The notes under the pieces: generated by a model
The model's database searches: none
What the model saw: the letters and a program-made list of their open reading frames with translations, nothing else
Told to the model about the DNA's origin: nothing
Program-made: the position numbers and the translations under genes
Origin: Chelativorans sp. J32
GTDB taxonomy: Bacteria > Pseudomonadota > Alphaproteobacteria > Rhizobiales > Rhizobiaceae
DNA length: 64,000 nucleotides
Direction: 5' to 3'
Assembly (NCBI RefSeq): GCF_000518985.1
Contig: NZ_JAEQ01000010.1
Span: 1 to 64,000, forward strand
In this document: positions 27,228 through 36,170 of the stretch, in pieces
How positions within the stretch are numbered: the first letter of the stretch is position 1
How the letters are laid out: the number at the start of each line of letters is the position of its first letter

Positions 27228-27481
27228 GCCGGCATCCCGTCATCCCCGTAGAGGAAATCCTGGCTGCGCGCGGCAGCCGCGCCGGGCAATGCCTTGCCCC
27301 GCGCCGTGGCCCGGACCCGCTCCATCAGCGCGCGCCGGCCTTTCGGGGTCGCCACCACGGCAACCGGCACGAGGCGGGCGACCTCGTGGCCCCGCCGCGT
27401 CAGGATCACCTCGTCGCCGGCTTCGGCCCGCTTCACCAGTTCGGTGAGCTGCCCCTTCGCCTCGGTGACAGAAACCCTCAT
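27224..27481 (-). CDS. vapB: Phd/YefM-type antitoxin of VapC
   Basis: An 85-residue protein with the Phd/YefM fold: RVSVTEAKGQLTELVKRAEAGDEVILTRRGHEVARLVPV in the DNA-binding half, and a C-terminal toxin-binding tail (about 50-85). It neutralises VapC and would repress their shared promoter, which must lie in the 27482-27560 stretch. Its 3' end overlaps vapC. Confidence 0.92.
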   Translation of the reverse strand: MRVSVTEAKGQLTELVKRAEAGDEVILTRRGHEVARLVPVAVVATPKGRRALMERVRATARGKALPGAAAARSQDFLYGDDGMPA

Positions 27482-27596
27482 CGCATATCACTCCAGATGT
27501 TCTCCGCTATTCTGCACAAGATGGTCCAGATAATGGTCCACTTCAAGCCCCCAGAGCGAAAGGAGGGCCGGGAACAGGTGCCCCCGGACGGGTTGA

Positions 27597-27635
27597 GAGA
27601 GGGTCGTCCGGCAGGTGCCCCTTTCCCTCTCGGAG
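27597..27635 (+). promoter_or_regulatory. Hairpin leader next to the ribosome site of the ArdB/KlcA-like gene
   Basis: GAGAGGG (27597-27603) pairs with CCCTCTC (27625-27631), directly followed by GGAG (27632-27635). An inner GGC/GCC stem has loop AGGT. Just upstream CGGACGGGTTGAG resembles the GACGGGTTGAG start of leader A. The alternative stem CCGGACG/CGTCCGG overlaps the left arm, so two folds compete. Confidence 0.45.
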
Positions 27636-27642
27636 ACCGATC

Positions 27643-28065
27643 ATGGCTTTGCCCGAACTTGCTTCCCAATCCGCAATCCGCGTCCCCGACGAGCGCCGCA
27701 TGGACTTCCTGCCGCGCCTTTTTGGCCGGCGCCTGCTCATCATCGGCGAGCATACCGTCTTTCGCTTCATGGAGATACTCAGCCCCGGCGATTACGGCGG
27801 CGGGCTCTGGGATTTCTACGAACGCGCCGGCCAGCCGCTCTATCTCGCGCCGACCTCAAAGCCCCGTTGCCGCCTGTTCTGCGAAGGCAACGGCTTCGAG
27901 GGCGAGGTCTCAAGCGATGCCGCCGGGATCATCGCCACGCTCTTCGCCTTCTCGCATCTTTCCTTCCGCTACGATGACGACGAACTCGCCGAGGGCTATG
28001 GTCGCCTCTACGAGCATGCCGCCGATCACGCGGAGGCGGCGGCGATTTTCCAGGCCATCGACTGA
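27643..28065 (+). CDS. ArdB/KlcA-family antirestriction protein
   Basis: A 140-residue protein with the family core: RMDFLPRLFGRRLLIIGEHTVFRFMEILSPGDYGGGLWDFYE, then LYLAPTS and SDAAGIIATLFAFSHLSF. ArdB/KlcA proteins inhibit type I restriction without mimicking DNA charge. It is the second antirestriction gene of the element after ArdC. A hairpin leader precedes it and a clear terminator follows. Confidence 0.88.
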   Translation: MALPELASQSAIRVPDERRMDFLPRLFGRRLLIIGEHTVFRFMEILSPGDYGGGLWDFYERAGQPLYLAPTSKPRCRLFCEGNGFEGEVSSDAAGIIATLFAFSHLSFRYDDDELAEGYGRLYEHAADHAEAAAIFQAID

Positions 28066-28071
28066 AACCCA

Positions 28072-28104
28072 CAAGCGCCCAGCCTGACGGTCGGGCGCTT
28101 GTTT
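28072..28104 (+). terminator. Rho-independent terminator after the ArdB/KlcA-like gene
   Basis: CAAGCGCCC (28072-28080) pairs with GGGCGCTTG (28093-28101), followed by TTT. It lies 6 bases after the stop of the antirestriction gene, so that gene is its own transcription unit. Confidence 0.75.
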
Positions 28105-28174
28105 CATGCCTGCTTTCGCCACGGCTTCAGAGCGAGAGATGGGCCGGAAGGGGTTTGAGCCGGTGCGGTCGAGA

Positions 28175-28209
28175 GAGAGCGCTGCCCGGCTTGATCCTGA
28201 CTTGCTCTC
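28175..28209 (+). promoter_or_regulatory. Hairpin upstream of the strawberry-notch gene
   Basis: GAGAGC (28175-28180) pairs with GCTCTC (28204-28209); CGAGGAA serves as ribosome site just after it and the start codon is at 28224. It follows the general pattern of a stem placed immediately before the ribosome site seen at many genes of this block. Confidence 0.4.
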
Positions 28210-28223
28210 CCGAGGAATCCCCG

Positions 28224-31200
28224 ATGAACATGATTTCCGCATCCGCGGCGGCATCCGCCACCGCGCCGCTTCCGTTCGACCATGACGCTGAGACCGCGGC
28301 CTGCGTTTTCACCGCTGCCGGTCTGCTGCTGCCGCATCTGGAACGCGGTCAGCGTGTCGACGCCGCCACGCTGCGCGGCGCCATGGAGGCCGCCTTCGGC
28401 ACGTCCGATGCCGCCGGCGCTTGGGACTGGAAGACCGCCTATGATGCCTGCGAGGCGGCGACCGTCCTCTTCCTGCGCAAATACGGCAATGCACTTTTCC
28501 GCAAAGCCGGGTCTCCGTCGGCAATCCTGCCGCAGCTTACGAAAATTGCCGGGCTCCTGCCGACCCACACCCGGCGTTCCGAGGAAGCGCAGACCTTCCA
28601 GCAGTTCTCCACCCCGATCCCTCTCGGCTTCGCTGCGGTGACGGCGGCGGCGATCACGCACGCCGACCGCGTGCTGGAGCCCTCGGCCGGCACCGGGCTC
28701 CTCGCCATCCTGGCCGAGATCGCCGGCGGTGCGCTGCTCGTCAACGAACTGGCCGAGGTCCGCGCCGGCCTGCTTTCCTCCCTCTTTCCGGCCCTGTCCA
28801 TCACCCGCTTCGACGCCGCCCAGATCGACGATCATCTCGATCCCGGCCTGATCCCGACAGTGGTGCTGATGAACCCGCCGTTCTCGGTCATGGCCCATGT
28901 CGAGGGCCGCGTGGCTGATGCCGCCTTCCGCCATGTCGCCTCGACGCTGGCGCGCCTTGCGCCCGGCGGGCGGCTCGTCACCATCACCGGCGCGAGCTTC
29001 GCCCCCGACAATCCGGCCTGGACGGCTAACTGGAAACGGCTGCAGGAGCGCGGCCGCGTGGTCTTCTCGGCCGTCATCGATGGATCGGTCTATGCCAAGC
29101 ACGGCACCACCATCGACACGCGGCTGACCGTCATCGACAAGCTGCCCGCCGAAGACCCGGCGGTGTTCCCGGCAGCGCCCGGTGTGGCGTCGGATGTTGC
29201 CACCCTGATGGGCTGGCTGGCGGAGCAACTTCCGGCCAGGCTTCCCGTCGATCCCGGCCTGGCCGTGCCGGTGGCACGACCGACCGCGCCGCGCACCGTG
29301 CGCGGCTATGTCAACCGCGCCGCGCGATCCGCGCCCGACGCGCCCCTTGCGGAACCGGAGGCCGTGCCGGTCGCCTACGAGATCGTGGATTGGGAACCGG
29401 CCGAGGGCGGCCGCCTCTCCGACGCGATCTACGAGGAATACGGTCTTCAGACCATCCGCATCGCCGGGGCGCAGGCGCATCCGACCCAGCTCGTGCAGTC
29501 GGCCTCGATGGCGAGCATCGCGCCGCCGAAGCCGAGCTATCGTCCGGTGCTGCCCAAAGACATTCTCGGCAGGCTGTCCGAGGCGCAGTTGGAGACGGTG
29601 ATCTATGCCGGCGAGGCCCATATGGGATTCCTCGCCGGCGCCTGGACGGTCGATGACACGCTCGACAATCTCGCCGCTGCGCCGGAGGATGCCGAGGACG
29701 CCATCCGCTTTCGGCAGGGCTTCATGATCGGCGACGGCACTGGCGTCGGCAAGGGCCGGGAATCCGCAGCCATCATCCTCGACAACTGGATGCAGGGCCG
29801 CCGCAAGGCGGTGTGGATCAGCAAGTCCGACAAACTGCTGGAAGACGCGCAGCGCGATTGGTCGGCCCTCGGCATGGAGCGGCTGCTGGTCACGCCGCTG
29901 TCGCGCTTCCCGCAGGGGAAGCCCATCACGCTGAACGAAGGCATCCTATTTTTAACCTATGCCACGCTGCGCTCCGATGATCGCGGAGAAAGGGTTTCGC
30001 GCGTCAAACAGATCGTCGAATGGTTGGGCAAGGACTTCGATGGAGTGGTGATTTTCGACGAGGCGCATGCCATGGCCAACGCCGCCGGCGGCAAGGGAGA
30101 ACGCGGTGATGTCGCCGCCAGCCAGCAGGGTCGCGCCGGGCTGCGCCTCCAGCATGCCCTGCCGCAGGCCCGCGTCGTCTATGTCTCGGCGACCGGCGCC
30201 ACCACCGTCCACAATCTCGCATATGCGCAAAGATTGGGCCTCTGGGGCGGCGAGGATTTCCCGTTCTCGACCCGTGCCGAGTTCGTCGAGGCGATCGAGG
30301 CCGGCGGCGTCGCGGCCATGGAGGTTCTGGCGCGCGACCTGCGGGCGCTCGGCCTCTACACCGCCCGGTCGTTGTCGTTCAAAGGCGTCGAATACGAGCT
30401 GCTCGACCACGAGCTGACGCCCGAGCAGGTCCGCATCTACGACAGCTATGCCGATGCCTTCGCCATCATCCACAACAACCTCGATGCCGCGATGCAGGCC
30501 GCCAACATCACAGGCGGCGAAGGCGGCTCCGGCACGCTGAACCGGCAGGCAAAATCCGCCGCCCGCTCGGCCTTCGAGAGCGCCAAGCAGCGCTTCTTCG
30601 GTCATCTCCTGACCAGCATGAAAACCCCGACGCTGATCCGCTCGATCACCGCCGATCTGGAAGCGGGCCATTCGGCCGTCATCCAGATCGTCTCGACCGG
30701 CGAGGCGCTGATGGAGCGGCGTCTGGCGGAGATCCCCACAGAGGAATGGGGTGACCTGAAAATGGACCTGTCGCCGCGCGAATACGTCCTCGACTACCTC
30801 GTCCATTCCTTCCCGGTCCAGCTCTACGAGCCGTTCACGGATTCAGAAGGTAACCTGTCCTCGCGCCCGGTCTATCGCGACGGCCAGCCGGTCGAAAGCC
30901 GCGAAGCCGTGGCGCGGCGCGACGAGATGATCGCCAGTCTGGCTTCGCTGCCGCCGGTTCCCGGCGCGCTCGACCAGATCATCCAGCATTTCGGGACCGA
31001 TACGGTCGCCGAGGTGACGGGGCGCTCGCGGCGCATCGTCCGCAAGCGCGGCGTGACCATCGACCGCCTCATCGTGGAGAACCGCGCGGGTTCGGCGAAC
31101 CTCGCGGAAACCCAAGCCTTCATGGACGATGCCAAGCGCGTGCTGGTCTTTTCCGACGCTGGCGGCACCGGCAGGTCGTATCACGCCGAGCTGTCAGCGA

Positions 31201-32573
31201 AGAACACCCGGCTGCGCGTCCATTATCTGCTCGAGGCGGGCTGGAAGGCGGACGCCGCCATCCAGGGCCTTGGCCGCACGCATCGCACTAATCAGGCGCA
31301 GCCGCCGCTGTTCCGGCCGATCTCCACGAACGTCAAAGCCGAAAAGCGCTTCCTCTCGACCATTGCCCGCCGCCTCGACACGCTGGGCGCGATCACGCGC
31401 GGTCAGCGCCAGACCGGCGGCCAGGGCCTGTTCCGCCCCGAGGACAATCTGGAATCCCATTACGCGCGCGATGCGCTGCGCCAGCTCTATCTGCTGCTGG
31501 TGCGAGGCAAGGTCGAGGGCTGCTCGCTGGAGCGGTTCGAGTCCGCCACCGGCCTGAAGCTGATGGACAGCAACGGCATCAAGGACGATCTGCCCGCCAT
31601 CACCACCTTCCTCAACCGGGTGTTGGCACTGACCATCGAGCTTCAGGGTATCCTGTTCACCGCCTTCGAGCAGCTTCTGACCGCGCGCATCGAAGGCGCC
31701 ATCGCTTCGGGCACCTATGACGCCGGGCTGGAGACGCTGCGCGCGGAATCGTTCACCGTCAGCGACCGGCAGGTGATCTACACCCATCCGCGCACCGGGG
31801 CCGAAACCAGCCTGCTGACGATCACCGAGCGCAGGCGCAACCGGCCGGTGACGCTCGACGTCGCCCTGGCGGAACTCGATGATCCGCGCGCGAAGCTGCT
31901 GATCAACGAGCGCTCGGGCCGCGCGGCGGTGCAGATCCCCACCACCAGCGTCATGCTCGACGATGGCGAGATCGAGCGCCGCGTCAGGCTGATCCGGCCG
32001 ATGGAAGCGCAGAACATCCCGGTCAGAATGATGGGCGAAACCCATTGGGTCGAGGTGGACCGGGACGCCTTCGCTTCGGCTTGGAAGGCCGAACTCGCGG
32101 AGGTGCCGGAATTTGCCGACGCCACCCTGCATATGGTGACGGGCCTGCTGCTGCCGATCTGGAAGCGGCTGCCGAATGACTCCACCCGTGTTTATCGGCT
32201 TCAGACCGATGCCGGCGAGCGCATCATCGGCCGCAAGGTCTCCCCGGCCTGGGCGGCAAACGCGACCACTACCGGCATAGCATCTGTCACGCCCGAAGAT
32301 GCCTTCGCGGCGCTGATGGAAGGCCGGACGATCCTCGATCTCTCCGAGGGCCTCCAGCTTCGCCGGGCGCGCGTCATGGGCGTGAACCGCATCGAACTCT
32401 CCGGCTTCACCGACAGCATGCGCCAGCGCCTCACGGCCTATGGCCTGTTCCACGAGATCATCTCGTGGAAGCTGCGCATGTTCGTTCCGATCGATGCCGC
32501 CGGCCCTGCGGTGCTTGCCAAGGTTCTCGACCGCTGGCCGGTCGAACGCATCGGCGAGCGGGAGGCCGCGTGA
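28224..32573 (+). CDS. Strawberry-notch-like helicase fused to a methyltransferase domain
   Basis: A 1449-residue protein. The N-terminal half has a class I SAM methyltransferase with VLEPSAGTGLLAILAE (about 155-170) and the N6-adenine motif NPPF near 215. A superfamily 2 helicase of the strawberry-notch type follows: Walker A GDGTGVGKG near 502-511, DEAH near 611-614, and the C-terminal SNO domain with VFSDAGGTGRSYHAE and GLGRTHRTNQ. Such giants are known from plasmids and phages and are thought to modify and remodel DNA. It is coupled to the TOPRIM gene downstream (TGATG). Confidence 0.92.
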   Translation: MNMISASAAASATAPLPFDHDAETAACVFTAAGLLLPHLERGQRVDAATLRGAMEAAFGTSDAAGAWDWKTAYDACEAATVLFLRKYGNALFRKAGSPSAILPQLTKIAGLLPTHTRRSEEAQTFQQFSTPIPLGFAAVTAAAITHADRVLEPSAGTGLLAILAEIAGGALLVNELAEVRAGLLSSLFPALSITRFDAAQIDDHLDPGLIPTVVLMNPPFSVMAHVEGRVADAAFRHVASTLARLAPGGRLVTITGASFAPDNPAWTANWKRLQERGRVVFSAVIDGSVYAKHGTTIDTRLTVIDKLPAEDPAVFPAAPGVASDVATLMGWLAEQLPARLPVDPGLAVPVARPTAPRTVRGYVNRAARSAPDAPLAEPEAVPVAYEIVDWEPAEGGRLSDAIYEEYGLQTIRIAGAQAHPTQLVQSASMASIAPPKPSYRPVLPKDILGRLSEAQLETVIYAGEAHMGFLAGAWTVDDTLDNLAAAPEDAEDAIRFRQGFMIGDGTGVGKGRESAAIILDNWMQGRRKAVWISKSDKLLEDAQRDWSALGMERLLVTPLSRFPQGKPITLNEGILFLTYATLRSDDRGERVSRVKQIVEWLGKDFDGVVIFDEAHAMANAAGGKGERGDVAASQQGRAGLRLQHALPQARVVYVSATGATTVHNLAYAQRLGLWGGEDFPFSTRAEFVEAIEAGGVAAMEVLARDLRALGLYTARSLSFKGVEYELLDHELTPEQVRIYDSYADAFAIIHNNLDAAMQAANITGGEGGSGTLNRQAKSAARSAFESAKQRFFGHLLTSMKTPTLIRSITADLEAGHSAVIQIVSTGEALMERRLAEIPTEEWGDLKMDLSPREYVLDYLVHSFPVQLYEPFTDSEGNLSSRPVYRDGQPVESREAVARRDEMIASLASLPPVPGALDQIIQHFGTDTVAEVTGRSRRIVRKRGVTIDRLIVENRAGSANLAETQAFMDDAKRVLVFSDAGGTGRSYHAELSAKNTRLRVHYLLEAGWKADAAIQGLGRTHRTNQAQPPLFRPISTNVKAEKRFLSTIARRLDTLGAITRGQRQTGGQGLFRPEDNLESHYARDALRQLYLLLVRGKVEGCSLERFESATGLKLMDSNGIKDDLPAITTFLNRVLALTIELQGILFTAFEQLLTARIEGAIASGTYDAGLETLRAESFTVSDRQVIYTHPRTGAETSLLTITERRRNRPVTLDVALAELDDPRAKLLINERSGRAAVQIPTTSVMLDDGEIERRVRLIRPMEAQNIPVRMMGETHWVEVDRDAFASAWKAELAEVPEFADATLHMVTGLLLPIWKRLPNDSTRVYRLQTDAGERIIGRKVSPAWAANATTTGIASVTPEDAFAALMEGRTILDLSEGLQLRRARVMGVNRIELSGFTDSMRQRLTAYGLFHEIISWKLRMFVPIDAAGPAVLAKVLDRWPVERIGEREAA

Positions 32574-33616
32574 TGCCGCGTCACGACGCATCCGAACTGG
32601 CGATCCGTCTCGGCCGCGAGGCCGAGGCGGTCTGCCGCCACTACCTGTCGTCCGGCCGTCGCGCCGGGCGATACTGGCTGGTCGGCGATGTGCAGAACAC
32701 GCCCGGCCGTTCCATGTTCGTCCGTCTCACCGGCCAGGAATCCGGCAAGGGCGCGGCGGGGAAATGGACCGATATGGCCACGGGTGAGCATGGCGATCTG
32801 CTCGACGTCATCCGCGAGGCGCTTGGCCTTGTCGACTTCAAGGACGTGGCCGAGGAAGCGCGCCGTTTCCTTGCCCTCCCGCATCCTGAACCGGAGAAGA
32901 CGAGGACGCCGACCGGCAGCACATCCAGCAGCGTGCCCGGTTCGCCTGAAGCGTCGCGCCGCCTCTTCGCCATGGCGCAGCCGATCCACGGCACCCTTGC
33001 GGCGATCTACCTCAACGGGCGGGCGATCACCTCCCTCTCGGACACCACCGCGCTGCGCTACCATCCGAGGTGCTACTATAGACCCGACGAGTCTTCACCC
33101 ACCGAGATCCGGCCGGCACTCGTTGCCGCCGTCACCGATCTTGCGGGCCAGCAGACCGGCGCGCATCGCACCTGGCTCGCCCCGGACGGTTCCGGCAAGG
33201 CGGCTGTCGAAACACCGCGGCGGGCGATGGGCGTCCTTCTCGGGCACGCTGTCCGCTTCGGAACCGCCGCTGAGGTTCTCGCCGCCGGCGAGGGCATCGA
33301 GACCGTGCTGTCGCCCCGTCAGGTTCTGCCCCGCATGCCGATGCTGGCGGCGCTTTCGGCCGCTCACCTCGCTGCCATCCTGTTCCCGCCGTCGCTGCGC
33401 CGGCTCTATGTCGTCAGGGATCGCGACCCGGCCGGGGACGGTGCAAGAGACGGCCTGGCCGCCAGAGCAGAGAGCCTCGGGATCGAGGCGATGTCGCTCA
33501 CGCCGCTCAACGGCGATTTCAACGATGATCTGCGACGCCACGGCGCCGATGCCCTCCGGGCGCGTCTGAAGGATCAGCTTCATCCTGAAGACGTCCGCCG
33601 GTTCATGGAGAGGTGA
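32573..33616 (+). CDS. DUF7146/TOPRIM domain protein (primase-like)
   Basis: A 347-residue protein. The N-terminal half resembles a primase zinc-binding-like module with GKWTDMATGEHGDLLDVIREAL (about 65-86), typical of plasmid DUF7146 proteins. The C-terminal TOPRIM domain has the GEGIETVLS Glu motif near 239 and VVRDRDPAGDGA near 280-291. It may prime or process DNA after transfer. The ATG overlaps the stop of the helicase gene, so both products are made together. Confidence 0.88.
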   Translation: MPRHDASELAIRLGREAEAVCRHYLSSGRRAGRYWLVGDVQNTPGRSMFVRLTGQESGKGAAGKWTDMATGEHGDLLDVIREALGLVDFKDVAEEARRFLALPHPEPEKTRTPTGSTSSSVPGSPEASRRLFAMAQPIHGTLAAIYLNGRAITSLSDTTALRYHPRCYYRPDESSPTEIRPALVAAVTDLAGQQTGAHRTWLAPDGSGKAAVETPRRAMGVLLGHAVRFGTAAEVLAAGEGIETVLSPRQVLPRMPMLAALSAAHLAAILFPPSLRRLYVVRDRDPAGDGARDGLAARAESLGIEAMSLTPLNGDFNDDLRRHGADALRARLKDQLHPEDVRRFMER

Positions 33617-33954
33617 GGTCGTGATCGGTCCCGGAGGCGCGGCCCAGCGTCATCCTCTGCCGGTTTCAGTCTTTCGCCATCGGCAGGTGCATCCATCGTC
33701 GGAGAGTCCCGCGCCCACGGCCTTCGGAGAGGGCGATCGGCGCACAAACGGGCCGGGCAGGCAATGGCCGGGTTTGGACTATTTTCCGCCGGCGGGGACG
33801 AACCCCGCCTTTGCATCGCGAAAGTCAAAATAGCCCACCCCCGGCCATCAAGGCCCTCGCGGAGCGGGCGAGGGCTGCCAACCCGTCCCGCCCGTGCGCT
33901 TCGACGCCTGCGAAGGCCGCGATGGGCGCGGTCTCCAGACGAAGGACGCTCCCG

Positions 33955-34890
33955 ATGACGAACGAAACCTATTCCGCAGGCGACGAGCCGGTCCACACCT
34001 CCTCCCAGACCGATCACACCCTCACCGAACTCCAGCTCTACGGCTGGCGCCCGTTCCAGGACGAACCCGATCCGAGGCCGCTGCCCGAGGGCAACACCGT
34101 CGCCGCCGCCGTCACCGACATCTTCGACGCCCTCGTCGCGACGCTCGGCGACACCCGCTTAGAGCCCGACCTCGAAGAGCTGCTCTGGGGGACCGTCAAT
34201 CTCTTCCACCGCGCCACCGGCCGGGTGGAGCGCGATCTCGACGACAACGAGCAGGCGCAGCGCCGGCTTCAGCGGGAACAGGACGGCAGCGAGGTCAAGT
34301 CGGTCGAACTCGAACGCCTCACGGCCGAGGGGCAGACCCTGATCGAACGGCGCGCCAGCATGGAACTCTTCCGCGACCTCGCGGCCGAGGCTTTCGAGCA
34401 CCACACCGGCAGTGCCTGGCGGCCGCGCAGCGGCTCGATGGTCAACCATCGCAACCTGACCGCCGCGATGATCGACAGCCGCGACTTCCTTGCCGCGAAG
34501 CGCCGGGCCGAGACCGAGGTGATGCTGCCCGCCGGCCCGAAGGTTGCCGTGACTGGCGGCGCGGACTTCAACGATCACCGCCTGATCTGGGCGAAGCTCG
34601 ATCAGGTCCATGCCAAGCACCCCGAGATGGTGCTGCTGCACGGCGGGTCGCCGAAGGGAGCCGAACTGATCGCTTCCCGTTGGGCAGATCACCGCAAGGT
34701 GCCCCAGGTCGCCTTCCGGCCCGACTGGACCAAGCACGCCAAGGCGGCGCCGTTCAAGCGAAACGATGCCATGCTGGACGTGCTGCCGGTCGGCGTCCTC
34801 GTCTTCCCCGGCACCGGGATTCAGGAGAATCTCGCCGACAAGGCCCGCAAGCTCGGCATCCCGGTCATGAAGTTCGACGGCGGCGCGTAA
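33955..34890 (+). CDS. DUF2493 (SLOG-fold) protein
   Basis: A 311-residue protein. The N-terminal 190 residues are helical and acidic. The C-terminal domain (about 195-300) is DUF2493, a SLOG-type Rossmann fold with KVAVTGGADFNDHRLIWAKLDQV, VLLHGGSPKGAELIASRWA and VLVFPGTGIQENLADKAR. SLOG proteins bind nucleotides or nucleotide-derived signals. It is a normal member of this ICE/plasmid block; function unknown. A GCCCTCGC/GCGAGGGC hairpin lies about 85 bases upstream. Confidence 0.88.
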   Translation: MTNETYSAGDEPVHTSSQTDHTLTELQLYGWRPFQDEPDPRPLPEGNTVAAAVTDIFDALVATLGDTRLEPDLEELLWGTVNLFHRATGRVERDLDDNEQAQRRLQREQDGSEVKSVELERLTAEGQTLIERRASMELFRDLAAEAFEHHTGSAWRPRSGSMVNHRNLTAAMIDSRDFLAAKRRAETEVMLPAGPKVAVTGGADFNDHRLIWAKLDQVHAKHPEMVLLHGGSPKGAELIASRWADHRKVPQVAFRPDWTKHAKAAPFKRNDAMLDVLPVGVLVFPGTGIQENLADKARKLGIPVMKFDGGA

Positions 34891-35050
34891 GCGCCGCCGC
34901 CTGGCGGCTTTCGGCCGCCGATACTTGACAAGATGCAAGGCCGCGCCTTTGATGGAACATCCTTGCAGAACCGGCGAAGCAGCATAGTCGCAGGCGGAGC
35001 GCATCTCCCGGCAGCCTGTCGTGATCCCCAACCGTTCTCTGGAGGTTTCC

Positions 35051-35467
35051 ATGACGCTGATCCTGCTCGCCATCTCGCTCACCATCGCGGCCTGCGTGAT
35101 CGCCTGGAATCTCGCGATCTATGCCTTGCCCGTCATGGCAGCCATCACGGCCGCGCAATATGCCTGGGGCGCGGGCGCCGGGGTCGTGATGTCCGGCCTC
35201 ATGGCCATCGGCGCCGCCGTGCTCTCGATCGCGCTTGTGATCGTGACTCTTGGCTTCGCGAAGAACCCGGCCCTGCGGCTCATTGCGCTCGCTCTCTTCG
35301 CCGTGCCCGCCGTCATCGCCGGCTATGCCCTTGTCTATGGCATCACCAAGAACGCCATCGACTCGGGGCTGGTTCTCAACCTGTTCGGCGGCATGGGCGG
35401 TCTCGTCCTCGGCATCTCGGCCATCGTCAATCTGAACGCCCTCGGCGAGTCGGTGTTCTCGCGCTGA
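35051..35467 (+). CDS. Small multi-span membrane protein
   Basis: A 138-residue hydrophobic protein with about four membrane segments (residues about 2-20, 25-45, 55-75 and 85-110) and a glycine-rich C-terminus. CTGGAGG precedes ATG 35051. No family recognised. It could be an entry-exclusion or envelope protein, but nothing in the sequence shows this. Confidence 0.75.
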   Translation: MTLILLAISLTIAACVIAWNLAIYALPVMAAITAAQYAWGAGAGVVMSGLMAIGAAVLSIALVIVTLGFAKNPALRLIALALFAVPAVIAGYALVYGITKNAIDSGLVLNLFGGMGGLVLGISAIVNLNALGESVFSR

Positions 35468-35858
35468 AACGGCAGACGCGATCAGCCACTTCTGAGGAAG
35501 GCCGGCAGCTTGCGCCGCCGAGCCCCGGTCGTTTCGCCCAAGACGGAAAAGCAGTTCGTCGCAGCATGTCACCATCGCACCCGGTCTGCTTCTCGCGGCG
35601 CTTGAAATGGTCTGCGGTGCGAACCGTGGTCCCGTGCGGTCGATGCCCCGCTGCATCGGTCCACGTCGTTTCGTGGGGCCTTCGCGAACACCTTCCTTGT
35701 CCCTTCACGATGCTGAGGGACCGAGCCTTTGGCCGATGAAGCAGGGCGGCGCCATACCGGACCTGAGAACCCGATAGCCTGTCCGATCACATCGCGGATG
35801 ACATGGCCTTCCGGCGGCGGACACGACGGTGACCGGCAAAGACGGTTGAAGGAGTGCC

Positions 35859-35975
35859 ATGCCGGTGGTCTCGGTTCGCATGGGGGCCTGCCTGGTCGCT
35901 GTCGCCAGCAAGGACGATGGTTCTGCTGTGCGTCCCCGATCTGCTTTCGAAAGCACCATCCCTCCGCCTGACTGA
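35859..35975 (+). CDS. Possible 38-residue small protein
   Basis: ATG 35859 has AAGGAG at a suitable distance and codes for MPVVSVRMGACLVAVASKDDG... ending PPPD. There is no homologue I can name. The surrounding 35468-36123 shows no longer gene on either strand that I can support. This could be leader peptide-like or chance. Confidence 0.25.
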   Translation: MPVVSVRMGACLVAVASKDDGSAVRPRSAFESTIPPPD

Positions 35976-36123
35976 TCCCCTAAGTCCGTTCGGCTTCCAC
36001 CAGCAACCCCCGCGGCTCCCAGCCGTGTTGCCGCGCAAACGCGGCTGCCCGCCCCACCTGGGGCCTTGGGGGCAAGCTGCAGCAAGGGCGGCAGTTGCAG
36101 GAGTCTTCCGACGGCCTTGGCCG

Positions 36124-36166
36124 GGTCTCGTCGGAGGGACGGTCCCTCCGAGGAGCAACGGAGACC
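36124..36166 (+). promoter_or_regulatory. Nested hairpin leader hiding the ssb ribosome site
   Basis: A perfect 9-bp stem TCGGAGGGA/TCCCTCCGA (36131-36139, 36143-36151, loop CGG) is enclosed by GGTCTC/GAGACC (36124-36129, 36161-36166). The outer 3' arm contains part of the GGAG (36160-36163) before the ssb start, so the folded leader should block translation. Confidence 0.65.
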
Positions 36167-36170
36167 TACA

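Noticed and set aside
29289-29305. A GCGCACCGTGCGCGG palindrome like those before the relaxase
   Set aside because: It lies inside the strawberry-notch coding region, single and without context, and is expected by chance in GC-rich DNA.
35468-36123. Several open frames of 90-300 codons between the membrane protein and ssb
   Set aside because: They overlap in several frames on both strands as GC-rich noncoding DNA commonly does, and none shows a recognisable domain. Only a 38-codon frame with a good ribosome site was kept, at low confidence.
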